NCBI GenBank assembly: GCA_016722705.1
Contig: JADKGN010000004.1
Span: 1,550,001-1,614,000 of the forward strand
DNA: 64,000 nucleotides
Origin: Candidatus Dechloromonas phosphoritropha
Lineage (GTDB): Bacteria; Pseudomonadota; Gammaproteobacteria; Burkholderiales; Rhodocyclaceae
Direction: 5' to 3'
A program made the position numbers and the translations under genes. The notes below the pieces were generated by a model. The model made no database searches. It was not told where the DNA came from and saw only the letters and a list, made by a program, of their open reading frames with translations. This document shows positions 16,636 to 25,289 of this stretch, piece after piece (the stretch's first letter is position 1; each line of letters starts with the position of its first letter).

Positions 16636-17039
16636 CCCCCCGCTACCTGCTCGATACCAATACTTGCATCGCCTACAAAAAAGGAAAATCCGGCGTACCC
16701 GAGCGCATCGATGCACTGCCACCGGGCCATGTCGCCATGTCGGTGGTGACCTGGGGCGAATTGATGCTGGGCGTCGAAAAATCGCAGCACAAGGAACTCT
16801 CGCTGGAAATTCTCAAACGGGTACGCGAAATTATTCCTGTCATCGGCGCCGACGAAATCGTCGGCTCGCACTACGGCGCCATCCGCGGCGCCCTGGAAAT
16901 AGCCGGCAAGAAAATTGGCCCCAATGACCTGTGGATCGCCGCTCATGCCCGCGCCCTCGGCATTCCGGTGGTGACCAACAACACCGGCGAATTTGCCCGC
17001 GTTTCCGGGTTGACCGTGGAAGACTGGACGCAAGCATGA
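16632..17039 (+). CDS. VapC-like PIN-domain ribonuclease embedded in the restriction operon
   Basis: A 135-residue PIN protein with the acidic set intact: LLDTNTCI, WGELMLG, PNDLWIAAHA and the TNNTGEFARV segment. VapC proteins cleave tRNA or other RNA and are normally held inactive by a VapB encoded just upstream. Here no VapB-like gene exists: the start overlaps the Res stop by ATGA and its own stop overlaps the Mod start by ATGA. Its control must therefore come from elsewhere, or its role is part of the restriction set. Composition matches its neighbours. Confidence 0.88.
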   Translation: MTPRYLLDTNTCIAYKKGKSGVPERIDALPPGHVAMSVVTWGELMLGVEKSQHKELSLEILKRVREIIPVIGADEIVGSHYGAIRGALEIAGKKIGPNDLWIAAHARALGIPVVTNNTGEFARVSGLTVEDWTQA

Positions 17040-19627
17040 CCGACAAGAAAATCGACAGCCTCAAGCACAAGAAGGCCACCCGCGCCCGCATTCCCAGCCA
17101 GGAAGAAGCCGGCTACGAAAACAACGAGCCCAACCGCGCCGACCTGCCCCTGAACCCCGTCACCACTCGCGGCCAGGACCCGGAGTTGTACTGGATGCAC
17201 AAGTACGGCGCAGCCGACGACCAACGCGATCTCGAACTCGACATCCGCTCGCTCTACCGCGTCGAACATATCGCCCCGGAAAAACTGATCCAGCGCCTGT
17301 ACACCCTGAAGCGCGAAGCCGCGCACCAGGACGATCTCTTTGTCGACGAACTGTTCGGCAATTACAAGGACGTCGACGAACTCGACAAGCCGCAGAGCTA
17401 CTACAAGCACGCCGACCGCTGGGCCAACCGGTTGATCCAGGGCGACAGCCTGATGGTCATGGGCAGCCTGCTCGAACGCGAGGCGATGAAGGGCAAGGTG
17501 CAGATGATCTACATCGACCCGCCCTACGGCATCAAGTACAACTCCAACTGGCAGATGCGCCTCAATGACCGCAACGTCAAGGACGGCGACGACGCCAGCC
17601 TCTCCGGCGAACCGGAAGTCATCAAGGCCTTCCGCGACACCTGGGAACTGGGCATCCACTCCTACCTGAGCTACCTGCGCGACCGCCTGCTGGTCGCCAA
17701 GGAGCTATTGACCGAAAGCGGCTCCTGCTTTGTGCAGATCAGTGACGAGAACGTGCATCTGGTGCGCTGCCTGATGGATGAAGTGTTTGGGAGTGAGAAT
17801 TTTGTTTCGCTGATTACGTTCAAAAAGACAACTAGCCAAACTTCGGAATTCTTAGCAGCCACGTCCGATTACGTGATTTGGTACTCGAAGAATCGGGCTG
17901 CCGTGAAATATCGGCAGCTATATAGAGAACGAAGCCTAGGTGAGGAGGGAGCAGACGCTTACACAAATGTTCTTCTTCCTAACGGAAGAATGCGGGCATT
18001 AACCAAAGAGGAGTTATCTAACCCGTCTTCCTTAGAAGCTGGGCTACGCCCATTTCGGTTTCAAGTTCTACATAGCGAGCGTAGTGGCCGACCGTCTGGT
18101 CCTGGTACAGCCATGCATTTTCCTGTGGACTTCGAAGGAACCGAATATTTTCCGCCGGGAACTCGGGGCTGGACAACAACGCAAGAGGGTATTCAACGCT
18201 TAAAAGATAAGGGGCGCTTGGGCATCCAAGGAAAATCACTTTCTTACATACGCCTCCTTGACGACTTTCCTGCTCTCCCGATCTCGAACTTATGGTTTGA
18301 CACACAGTCAGGTAGTGGAATGGACAAAGTATATGTTGTCCAAACAAACGCCAAAATCGTCCAGCGCTGCATGCTCATGACCACCGACCCCGGCGACCTC
18401 GTTTTCGACCCGACCTGCGGGTCCGGTACCACGGCCCATGTCGCCGAGCAATGGGGCCGGCGCTGGATCACCACCGACACGTCCCGCGTCGCCCTGACCA
18501 TTGCCAAGACCCGGCTGATGACCGGCAGCTACCCGTGGTACACCTTGCAGGACGAAAAGAACGGTCAGCCGCGGGAAAGCTGGGACGTGCGCCATGGCTT
18601 CGACTACAAAAAGGTGCAGCGCGTCACCCTCGGTTCGCTGGCCAACGACGAGCCACCGGAAGAAGTTACCCTCTACGACCAGCCGGCCATCGACCGGAAG
18701 AAATTGCGCGTCGCCGGGCCGTTGACCGTGGAAACCCTGCAAAGTTACGAGCCATTGGCGCCGGAAGCAGTGGCCGAGGCCAGCCTCGACCATGAGCGCA
18801 TGGAGCAGTTCCAGTCCCGCGTTTTCGAGCACCTGAAAACCGCCGGGGTGAAAAACGGCGCGCGCAACGAAATGGCCGTCTTCGCCCGCGTCGATGCCCT
18901 GCCGGACAGCGCCTTGCACGCCGAGGGCTATTACGACACGGTCGACGGCGAACAGAAGGCTTATATCCACTTTGGCCCGCAGTTCGCGCCGATTACCCGG
19001 GCGGCGGTCAACGATGCCGTCAAGGCTTGCCGCAAGCACGGCGACGCCCAATGGCTGCTGATTCTCGGCTTTGCCTTCGAGTCCGATGTCGAGAACTCGG
19101 TACAGAACCAGCGGGCCGGCAGTTTCCGCGTCGACAAGGTGCGCATGCACGACGACCTGCTGCAAGCCGGCCTGACCAAGAAGGACAAGAAGGCCGCGAC
19201 CTTCGTCACCATCGGCGAGCCGGATATCGGCATCCGGCGCGATGGCGACATCGCCACCGTGGAAATCCGCGGCCTGGACATCTACGACCCGATCAGGGAT
19301 GAGGTCAAGGCGCGCTCGGTGGCCGACATCGCCTACTGGATGGTCGATGACGATTACGACGGCTCGAACTTCATGGTGCGCCAGGTGTTTTTCTGCGGCG
19401 GCGACAAGGACGATTTCGACAAGTGGAAGCGTGGCCTTTCCGATCTGGCCAAGGCAAAAACCCGTAAAAAGGTGGAAAATACCCTCAAGATCGAACTCGA
19501 CTACGAGGCCTTCGACCGCCTCTACGGCTTTGTCTCGCATCCCATCCCGTTCAAGGCCGGCAAGCGGATAGCCGTGCGCGTCGTCAGCCAGTTCGGGGAA
19601 GAATCAACCAAGATATTGTCATTGTGA
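17036..19627 (+). CDS. Type III-like adenine-specific DNA methyltransferase (Mod), beta class
   Basis: An 863-residue methyltransferase expected to protect the host DNA and supply specificity to Res. The catalytic DPPY is at residues 161-164 (YIDPPYGIKYNS) and the AdoMet motif FDPTCGSGTT at 457-466; this DPPY-first order defines the beta class. Residues about 252-436 between them are the target-recognition region, and the DNA encoding them (17790-18345) is clearly more AT-rich and uses different codons from the rest. The C-terminal half (600-863) is a long extension ending ESTKILSL. The frame runs back to 16931, but the ATG at 17036 overlaps the PIN stop. Confidence 0.88.
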   Translation: MTDKKIDSLKHKKATRARIPSQEEAGYENNEPNRADLPLNPVTTRGQDPELYWMHKYGAADDQRDLELDIRSLYRVEHIAPEKLIQRLYTLKREAAHQDDLFVDELFGNYKDVDELDKPQSYYKHADRWANRLIQGDSLMVMGSLLEREAMKGKVQMIYIDPPYGIKYNSNWQMRLNDRNVKDGDDASLSGEPEVIKAFRDTWELGIHSYLSYLRDRLLVAKELLTESGSCFVQISDENVHLVRCLMDEVFGSENFVSLITFKKTTSQTSEFLAATSDYVIWYSKNRAAVKYRQLYRERSLGEEGADAYTNVLLPNGRMRALTKEELSNPSSLEAGLRPFRFQVLHSERSGRPSGPGTAMHFPVDFEGTEYFPPGTRGWTTTQEGIQRLKDKGRLGIQGKSLSYIRLLDDFPALPISNLWFDTQSGSGMDKVYVVQTNAKIVQRCMLMTTDPGDLVFDPTCGSGTTAHVAEQWGRRWITTDTSRVALTIAKTRLMTGSYPWYTLQDEKNGQPRESWDVRHGFDYKKVQRVTLGSLANDEPPEEVTLYDQPAIDRKKLRVAGPLTVETLQSYEPLAPEAVAEASLDHERMEQFQSRVFEHLKTAGVKNGARNEMAVFARVDALPDSALHAEGYYDTVDGEQKAYIHFGPQFAPITRAAVNDAVKACRKHGDAQWLLILGFAFESDVENSVQNQRAGSFRVDKVRMHDDLLQAGLTKKDKKAATFVTIGEPDIGIRRDGDIATVEIRGLDIYDPIRDEVKARSVADIAYWMVDDDYDGSNFMVRQVFFCGGDKDDFDKWKRGLSDLAKAKTRKKVENTLKIELDYEAFDRLYGFVSHPIPFKAGKRIAVRVVSQFGEESTKILSL

Positions 19628-19634
19628 GATTGCC

Positions 19635-20237
19635 ATGATCATCACCCCCTGCCGTCTGCGTTTGAAAATCACCCTTGAAGGCTCCGAGCCGGCAATCTGG
19701 CGCCGGGTCGAGGTCAACGACGCCCTGACTTTCTTCCAGTTGCACCGGGTCATCCAGGAGGCCATGGGCTGGGAAGACGACCACCTCCACGAATTCGTGG
19801 TGGCGCGCCAACGAGTCGGCACCGTCTACGACGACGGCGTCATGTTCATGGAGCAGGAGGAAACGATCCCCGAACGTCGTACCCGGCTTTCCGATCTCCT
19901 GAAGGACAACAAGAAATTCCGCTACTGGTACGACTTCGGCGACGACTGGTGGCACACGGTCACCATCGAAAAACGGCTGCCGGCCGATGCGGAGGCTCCC
20001 CCGGCACAGCTCGTTGCCGGCGAAAACGCTTGCCCGCCGGAGGATTGCGGCGGTATCTGGGGTTACGCCGATCTTCTCGTCGCCCTGGCCGACCCCGACC
20101 ATGAGGAACACGAGGACTTCAAGAACTGGATCAGCGCGGAGTTCGACCCGCGCGCCTTCGATCTTCAGGCCCATGCGCGGCAGGTCGCGAAAACTGTCAG
20201 GAAACCGGCGCGGGCAAAGAAGCCCGCGGCGGAGTAA
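19635..20237 (+). CDS. Plasmid pRiA4b ORF-3-like family protein
   Basis: A 200-residue protein matching the pRiA4b Orf3-like family: LKITLEGSEPAIWRRVEV at the start, LHRVIQEAMGWEDDHLHEF, then FRYWYDFGDDWWHTV and the CPPEDCGGIWGY motif. No biochemical function is established. It follows Mod by only seven bases and precedes yebC, so it may be co-transcribed with the restriction genes. The family often travels on plasmids and islands, which fits acquisition with the Res-PIN-Mod block. The C-terminus is lysine-rich. Confidence 0.85.
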   Translation: MIITPCRLRLKITLEGSEPAIWRRVEVNDALTFFQLHRVIQEAMGWEDDHLHEFVVARQRVGTVYDDGVMFMEQEETIPERRTRLSDLLKDNKKFRYWYDFGDDWWHTVTIEKRLPADAEAPPAQLVAGENACPPEDCGGIWGYADLLVALADPDHEEHEDFKNWISAEFDPRAFDLQAHARQVAKTVRKPARAKKPAAE

Positions 20238-20270
20238 AATCTTTTTTTCGTTTTTCGATGAGAGAGCAGC

Positions 20271-20996
20271 ATGGCCGGACATTCCAAATGGGCTAATATC
20301 CAGCACCGCAAGGGCCGTCAGGATGAAAAGCGCGGCGCCGCATTCTCGCGGATGGCCAAGGAAATTACCGTTGCTGCCAAGATGGGCGGCGGCGATCCCG
20401 GCTTCAATCCGCGCCTGCGGCTGGCGGTCGACAAGGCCAAGGGCGTCAACATGCCCAAGGACAAGATCGACAACGCGATCAAGAAGGGCACCGGCGAACT
20501 GGAAGGCGTCGAATACGTCGAGGTGCGCTACGAAGGCTACGGCATCGGCGGCGCGGCGATCATGGTCGACTGCGTGACCGATAACAAGGTGCGCACGGTG
20601 GCCGATGTGCGTCACGCCTTCTCCAAGTACGGCGGAAACCTCGGCACCGACGGCTGCGTCGCCTTCCAGTTCAAACACTGCGGCCAGATGATCTTCGCCC
20701 CCGGCACCGACGAGGCGGCGCTGATGGATGCTGCCATCGAGGCGGGCGCCGACGACGTGGCGAGCAACGACGACGGTTCGATTGAGGTCATCACCGCGGC
20801 GAACGACTTCATGGCGGTCAAGGATGCGCTGGAGGCCGCCGGCTTCAAGCCGGAATTCGGCGAGGTGACGATGAAGCCGGAGGGTGAGACCATCCTCGCC
20901 GGCGACGACGCCGTCCGCATGCAGAAGCTGCTCGATGCGCTGGAAAACCTGGATGATGTTCAGGACATCTACACCACCGCGGTGATGGACGAGTGA
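20271..20996 (+). CDS. yebC: YebC/PmpR/TACO1-family protein
   Basis: A 241-residue cytosolic protein beginning MAGHSKWANIQHRKGRQD, the diagnostic YebC start. It keeps the three-domain family length and the acidic DNDGS-type segment (SNDDGSIEVIT). Family members have been described as transcriptional regulators and, more recently, as ribosome-associated factors that relieve stalling at proline stretches. The ruvC-ruvA-ruvB genes downstream are its usual neighbours in proteobacteria. GAGAGAGCAGC precedes the ATG. A terminator follows at 21020-21046. Confidence 0.95.
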   Translation: MAGHSKWANIQHRKGRQDEKRGAAFSRMAKEITVAAKMGGGDPGFNPRLRLAVDKAKGVNMPKDKIDNAIKKGTGELEGVEYVEVRYEGYGIGGAAIMVDCVTDNKVRTVADVRHAFSKYGGNLGTDGCVAFQFKHCGQMIFAPGTDEAALMDAAIEAGADDVASNDDGSIEVITAANDFMAVKDALEAAGFKPEFGEVTMKPEGETILAGDDAVRMQKLLDALENLDDVQDIYTTAVMDE

Positions 20997-21019
20997 TAGC
21001 CGGCGACAGGCAAGGGCAG

Positions 21020-21046
21020 GGCGGCGTTGAATGCCGCCTTTTTCTT
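21020..21046 (+). terminator. Intrinsic terminator after yebC
   Basis: GGCGGC at 21020-21025 pairs with GCCGCC at 21033-21038, followed by TTTTTCTTT. It lies directly before the permease start at 21049, and an in-frame ATG at 21031 falls within its stem, which argues for the later start. Confidence 0.75.
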
Positions 21047-21048
21047 TG

Positions 21049-21903
21049 ATGCAGCGCTTTTATCCTTTCCTTTTCGTCTTCCTGTGGAGCACCGGCTTCA
21101 TCGGCGCCAAATACGGGCTGCCGTATGCCGAGCCGCTGTCCTTCCTGCTGACCCGCTATGGTTTCGTCATCGCGCTGATGACGGTGATCGCGCTGGCGAC
21201 CCACGCACCGTGGCCGCGGGAGCCGGTTCAATGGCTGCATATCGCGGTTTCCGGGCTCCTCGTGCATGCAGTCTATCTCGGTGGCGTCTTCGTCGCGATC
21301 AAGCACGGGTTGCCGGCGGGAGTCACCGCGCTGGTCGTCGGCATGCAGCCGCTGCTGACCGCCTTCGGCGCCGGCTGGCTGCTCGGCGAAGCGGTCAGCG
21401 GCCGCCAGTGGGCCGGGCTGGCGCTCGGCTTCGTCGGCGTCGGGCTAGTGGTTTCCGGCAAGTTCGGCGACGGAGCGGCGCTCGGGCCGATGCTGATTCC
21501 GGCGCTCGTCGCGCTGCTCGGCATCACCGCCGGCACGCTCTATCAGAAGCGTTTCTGCGCGGCGTTTGATCTGCGCACCGGTTCGGTGATTCAATTCGTT
21601 CCGACCGCCATCGTCACCGCGCTGGCCGTTGCACTGTTCGAGGATTTCCGCATTTCATGGACGCCCGCTTTCGTCTTCGCCCTCAGCTGGCTGGTGCTGG
21701 TGCTTTCGCTCGGCGCCATCAGCCTGCTCAACCTGCTGATCCGTAGCGGTAGCGCGGTCAATGTGGCCAGCCTGTTCTATCTGACGCCAATTTCCACAGC
21801 AGTGATCGCCTGGGCGGTTTTTGGCGAAAAACTGACGTTGACCGCAACATTCGGCATGTTGCTGGCAGTCGGCGGCGTCTATCTGGTGGCGCGCGCGAAA
21901 TGA
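21049..21903 (+). CDS. EamA/DMT-family permease
   Basis: A 284-residue inner-membrane protein with about ten hydrophobic segments in two EamA repeats (GLPYAEPLSFLLTRY near the start; FYLTPISTAVIAWAVFGEKL in the second). Members export metabolites or amino acids, but the substrate cannot be predicted. The start at 21049 (MQRFYPFLFVFLW) is chosen over 21031, which is inside a terminator stem. Its stop overlaps the ruvC start (21900), so it is translationally linked to ruvC. Confidence 0.85.
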   Translation: MQRFYPFLFVFLWSTGFIGAKYGLPYAEPLSFLLTRYGFVIALMTVIALATHAPWPREPVQWLHIAVSGLLVHAVYLGGVFVAIKHGLPAGVTALVVGMQPLLTAFGAGWLLGEAVSGRQWAGLALGFVGVGLVVSGKFGDGAALGPMLIPALVALLGITAGTLYQKRFCAAFDLRTGSVIQFVPTAIVTALAVALFEDFRISWTPAFVFALSWLVLVLSLGAISLLNLLIRSGSAVNVASLFYLTPISTAVIAWAVFGEKLTLTATFGMLLAVGGVYLVARAK

Positions 21904-22433
21904 GCGCGCCGCGTATCGTCGGCATCGACCCGGGGTTGCGGGTGACCGGCTTTGGGGTCATCGAGCGGCATGGCAACCAACTGGTTTATGTCGCCAGCGG
22001 GTGCATCAAGTCGAACGACAAGCAATCGCTGCCGGAACGGATCAGGACACTGTTTGCCGGGATCAGCGAGGTCATCGCCACCTACGGGCCGGATCAGGCG
22101 GCGGTGGAAAAGGTGTTCGTAAATGTCAATCCGCAATCGACATTGCTGCTCGGCCAGGCGCGCGGCGCAGCACTCAGCGCGCTGGTTCATGCCGGGCTGC
22201 CGGTTGCGGAATACACGGCGCTGCAGGTCAAGCAGGCGGTGGTCGGGCAGGGCAAGGCGGTAAAGGAACAGGTCCAGCACATGGTGATCCGGCTGCTCGA
22301 GCTGCCCGGCGCGCCGACCGCTGACGCCGCCGACGCGCTGGCCTGCGCGATTTGCCATGCGCACGGCGGGCAAGGGCTGGGCGCCATGGCAACCGCGGGG
22401 TATCGCATTCGCGGCGGACGGCTGATAGGATGA
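21900..22433 (+). CDS. ruvC: Holliday junction resolvase RuvC
   Basis: A 177-residue endonuclease that cuts Holliday junctions moved by RuvAB. The acidic active-site residues are visible in VGIDPGLRVTGFG, AAVEKVFVN and ADAADALACAICHAH. It is dimeric, cytosolic and metal-dependent by family. The ATGA overlap with the upstream permease and the 50-base gap to ruvA suggest one transcript. Length is normal. Confidence 0.97.
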   Translation: MSAPRIVGIDPGLRVTGFGVIERHGNQLVYVASGCIKSNDKQSLPERIRTLFAGISEVIATYGPDQAAVEKVFVNVNPQSTLLLGQARGAALSALVHAGLPVAEYTALQVKQAVVGQGKAVKEQVQHMVIRLLELPGAPTADAADALACAICHAHGGQGLGAMATAGYRIRGGRLIG

Positions 22434-22482
22434 TAAGCTGTGTGAAAATACAGTATCCCGCCGCGAGGAAGATTGCGCTGAA

Positions 22483-23061
22483 ATGATTGGACGACTGACC
22501 GGCCTGCTGGTCGAAAAGAACCCTCCGCAGATCGTAGTCGACGTCAACGGCGTCGGCTACGAGATTGATGTGCCGATGAGCAGCTTCTACAACCTGCCCG
22601 CCGCTGGCGAGAAGGTCACGCTGCTGACGCACTTCGTCGTGCGTGAAGATGGCCAGTTTCTCTACGGCTTCCTGACCGAAGCCGAGCGCTTTGCCTTCCG
22701 CCAGTTGCTGAAGATCTCCGGCGTCGGTGCACGAATGGCGCTGGCGGTGCTCTCCGGCCTTTCCGTCGGTGACCTGGCGGCGGCCGTGGCGCAGCAGGAG
22801 GCCGGGCGGCTGATACGGATTCCGGGCATCGGCGCCAGGACGGCCCAGCGCCTGCTGCTGGAACTCAAGGGCAAGCTGGCCGAAACGACCGGCGCCACGC
22901 TGACCGCTCCGGTCAACGCAGCCCGCCAGGACATTCTGAACGCGCTGTTGGCCCTCGGTTACAACGAGCGCGAAGCGGCCTCTGCACTCAAGCAGCTGCC
23001 GCCCGATGCCGGCATCTCGGAGGGCATCCGGCAAGCGCTCAAGCTGCTCTCGAAGGTCTAG
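22483..23061 (+). CDS. ruvA: Holliday junction branch migration protein RuvA
   Basis: A 192-residue protein that binds four-way junctions as a tetramer and loads RuvB. The N-terminal OB fold (MIGRLTGLLVEKNP), the paired helix-hairpin-helix motifs (LKISGVGARMAL and IPGIGARTAQRLL) and the C-terminal RuvB-contact domain (DILNALLALGYNEREA) are all present in order. It is complete and typical in length. Confidence 0.97.
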   Translation: MIGRLTGLLVEKNPPQIVVDVNGVGYEIDVPMSSFYNLPAAGEKVTLLTHFVVREDGQFLYGFLTEAERFAFRQLLKISGVGARMALAVLSGLSVGDLAAAVAQQEAGRLIRIPGIGARTAQRLLLELKGKLAETTGATLTAPVNAARQDILNALLALGYNEREAASALKQLPPDAGISEGIRQALKLLSKV

Positions 23062-23064
23062 GAG

Positions 23065-24120
23065 ATGATCGACACGGACGACCCCAAGCGGCTGGCGCAG
23101 ATCGCGCTCGTCGCGCTGCTGATCATCGGCTGCATTGCCGTTCTGCTACCGCTGATCGGCGCCATCCTGTTTGCCTTCGTGCTGTGGATCTGCACCTGGG
23201 AGCCGTATGCGGAACACTTGCTGCCGCGCATCGGCGGCCGCCGGACACTGGGCGCGAGCCTGATGACACTGCTGCTGGTGCTGGTGATGCTGGTACCGAT
23301 GATTTTCCTTGTCACCAGTCTGGCGAGCAGTTTTACCAGCCTGCGCGAAGAGGTCGCTCCGCGCATCGAGCAGGCACTGGCAGCCAAACCACCCAAATAT
23401 CTCAGCGACCTGCCACTCATCGGCAGCGAAATCGATACTAGCTGGAAGAACATCACCAGCAACCGTGAGGAACTCAATGCAGCCCTCAAGGCATTTGCCG
23501 CTCCTGCCCAGCGCCTGGCGCTGGCGACCGGCAAGATTGCCGGCAATGGTTTGCTGCAACTGGCGCTGACGCTGTTCGTCATCTTCTTCCTCTATCGCGA
23601 CGGCGCGGTCATCGCCCAGGCACTCTACGCCGGCGCCCGCAAACTCGGCGGCGACCTTGGCGAGGAAATGATCGAACGAACGCGCGGCACGGTCATCGGG
23701 GTCATGCTCGGCCTGGTCGGCACCGCCGCCGCCCAGGGCGCCGTGGCAATGGTCGGTTTGATGATCGCCGGCGTGCCGTCTGCGGTTCTGCTCGGCTTTG
23801 CCACCTTCTTCCTGTCGATGATCCCGATCGGCCCGCCGCTGGTCTGGGGTGGCGCGGCCTTGTGGCTCCACGACAAGGGCGAGACCGGGTGGGCGATCTT
23901 TCTGATCTTCTACGGACTGCTGGTGATCAGCAGCGTCGACAACTTCCTGAAGCCGTTCCTGATCGCCCGCGGCTCCGGTATCTCCGTACTGCTCATCGCT
24001 CTCGGCGTGATCGGCGGCGTACTCGTGTTCGGCTTCATCGGCATCTTTCTCGGTCCGGTGCTGCTCGCCCTCGGCCACATGCTTCTCGCGCGCTGGATCA
24101 ATGAGGAGAAAGCTGCATGA
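23065..24120 (+). CDS. AI-2E/PerM-family membrane protein
   Basis: A 351-residue protein with about eight hydrophobic segments and the AI-2E (PF01594) signature near the C-terminus (GSGISVLLIALGVIGGVLVFGFIGIFLGP, residues about 305-333). Members export small solutes or signals, or act in ion and pH homeostasis; the substrate here is unknown. It starts three bases after ruvA and overlaps the ruvB ATG (24117), so it is inserted inside the ruvAB operon and translationally coupled to ruvB. Confidence 0.88.
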   Translation: MIDTDDPKRLAQIALVALLIIGCIAVLLPLIGAILFAFVLWICTWEPYAEHLLPRIGGRRTLGASLMTLLLVLVMLVPMIFLVTSLASSFTSLREEVAPRIEQALAAKPPKYLSDLPLIGSEIDTSWKNITSNREELNAALKAFAAPAQRLALATGKIAGNGLLQLALTLFVIFFLYRDGAVIAQALYAGARKLGGDLGEEMIERTRGTVIGVMLGLVGTAAAQGAVAMVGLMIAGVPSAVLLGFATFFLSMIPIGPPLVWGGAALWLHDKGETGWAIFLIFYGLLVISSVDNFLKPFLIARGSGISVLLIALGVIGGVLVFGFIGIFLGPVLLALGHMLLARWINEEKAA

Positions 24121-25196
24121 TCGAAACCGATAAATTGGTCGCCCCTCAAGGGGGCGTCCTGCGGGGCGCCGAACGCCTGATCGCGCCACAGGCGAAATCG
24201 GCGCAGGAAGAGGCGCTCGAACGTGCGCTGCGCCCCCGGCGCCTCGCCGACTACACCGGCCAGGTCAAGATCCGCGAACAACTCGAAATCTTCATCCAGG
24301 CCGCCCGTCAGCGCAGCGAATCGCTCGACCATGTATTGCTGTTCGGCCCACCGGGGCTGGGCAAGACGACGCTGGCCCACATCGTCGCCGCCGAAATGGG
24401 CGTCAATCTGCGCTCGACATCCGGCCCGGTGCTCGAACGCGCCGGCGACCTCGCCGCCATCCTGACCAACCTTGAACCGCACGACGTGCTGTTCATCGAC
24501 GAAATCCACCGTCTGAGCCCGGTGGTCGAGGAAATCCTCTACCCGGCGCTCGAGGATTTCCAGATCGACATCATGATCGGCGAAGGTCCGGCGGCGCGTT
24601 CGGTCAAGCTCGACCTGCCGCCGTTCACGCTGGTCGGTGCGACGACGCGCGCCGGTATGCTGACCAACCCGTTGCGTGACCGCTTCGGCATCGTCGCCCG
24701 CCTCGAGTTCTACACGGCTGAGGAGCTGAAGAGCATCGTCAGTCGCTCGGCGTCATTGCTCAACGCACCGCTCGACGCCGAAGGCGCGCTGGAAATCGCC
24801 CGCCGTTCACGCGGCACACCGCGCATTGCCAACCGCTTGCTGCGCCGGGTACGCGACTATGCCGAAGTCAAGGCCGACGGCAACATCACGCGCGGCGTCG
24901 CCGATGCCGCGCTGGTCATGCTCGACGTCGACCGGGCCGGCCTCGACATCATGGACCGCAAGCTGCTGTCGGCAGTGATCGACAAGTTCGGCGGTGGCCC
25001 GGTCGGCGTCGACAACCTGGCCGCGGCAATCGGCGAGGCCCGCGATACCATCGAGGACGTCCTCGAACCCTACCTGATCCAGCAGGGCTACCTGCAGCGC
25101 ACGCTGCGCGGTCGCATCGCGACACCGGCCATTTATCGGCATTTGGGGCTGGCGGGTCCGAACAGTACCGTTGTGCGCGATCTGCTGGCCGACTAG
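24117..25196 (+). CDS. ruvB: Holliday junction branch migration ATPase RuvB
   Basis: A 359-residue AAA+ hexameric motor that drives branch migration with RuvA. Walker A is FGPPGLGKTTLAH, Walker B FIDEIHRLSP, sensor 1 GATTRAGML, and the C-terminal winged helix ends with the QQGYLQRTLRGR segment. The ATG overlaps the upstream permease stop. The N-terminal 35 residues before the core (LVAPQGGVLRGAERL) are slightly longer than in Escherichia coli. A bidirectional terminator follows. Confidence 0.97.
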   Translation: MIETDKLVAPQGGVLRGAERLIAPQAKSAQEEALERALRPRRLADYTGQVKIREQLEIFIQAARQRSESLDHVLLFGPPGLGKTTLAHIVAAEMGVNLRSTSGPVLERAGDLAAILTNLEPHDVLFIDEIHRLSPVVEEILYPALEDFQIDIMIGEGPAARSVKLDLPPFTLVGATTRAGMLTNPLRDRFGIVARLEFYTAEELKSIVSRSASLLNAPLDAEGALEIARRSRGTPRIANRLLRRVRDYAEVKADGNITRGVADAALVMLDVDRAGLDIMDRKLLSAVIDKFGGGPVGVDNLAAAIGEARDTIEDVLEPYLIQQGYLQRTLRGRIATPAIYRHLGLAGPNSTVVRDLLAD

Positions 25197-25238
25197 TAAA
25201 CCGAGCCTGGAAAGCAAGCACTGTTGGCTTAGAACAGA

Positions 25239-25266
25239 GGAAGGCGGCCAATCATGACCGCCTTCC
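25239..25266. terminator. Bidirectional terminator between ruvB and the PEP-CTERM gene
   Basis: GGAAGGCGG (25239-25247) pairs perfectly with CCGCCTTCC (25258-25266) around a ten-base loop. It sits between the convergent ends of ruvB and the PEP-CTERM gene and could serve both; T-runs are short. Confidence 0.72.
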
Positions 25267-25289
25267 TTACTTCCGGACTAATTGAGCCG

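Noticed and set aside
18308..19540. 410-codon minus-strand frame opposite mod
   Set aside because: Shadow of the methyltransferase; valine/glycine/aspartate-rich composition is typical of antisense to GC-rich genes.
23146..24189. 347-codon minus-strand frame opposite the AI-2E permease
   Set aside because: Antisense shadow without motifs; the plus strand encodes a clear membrane protein.
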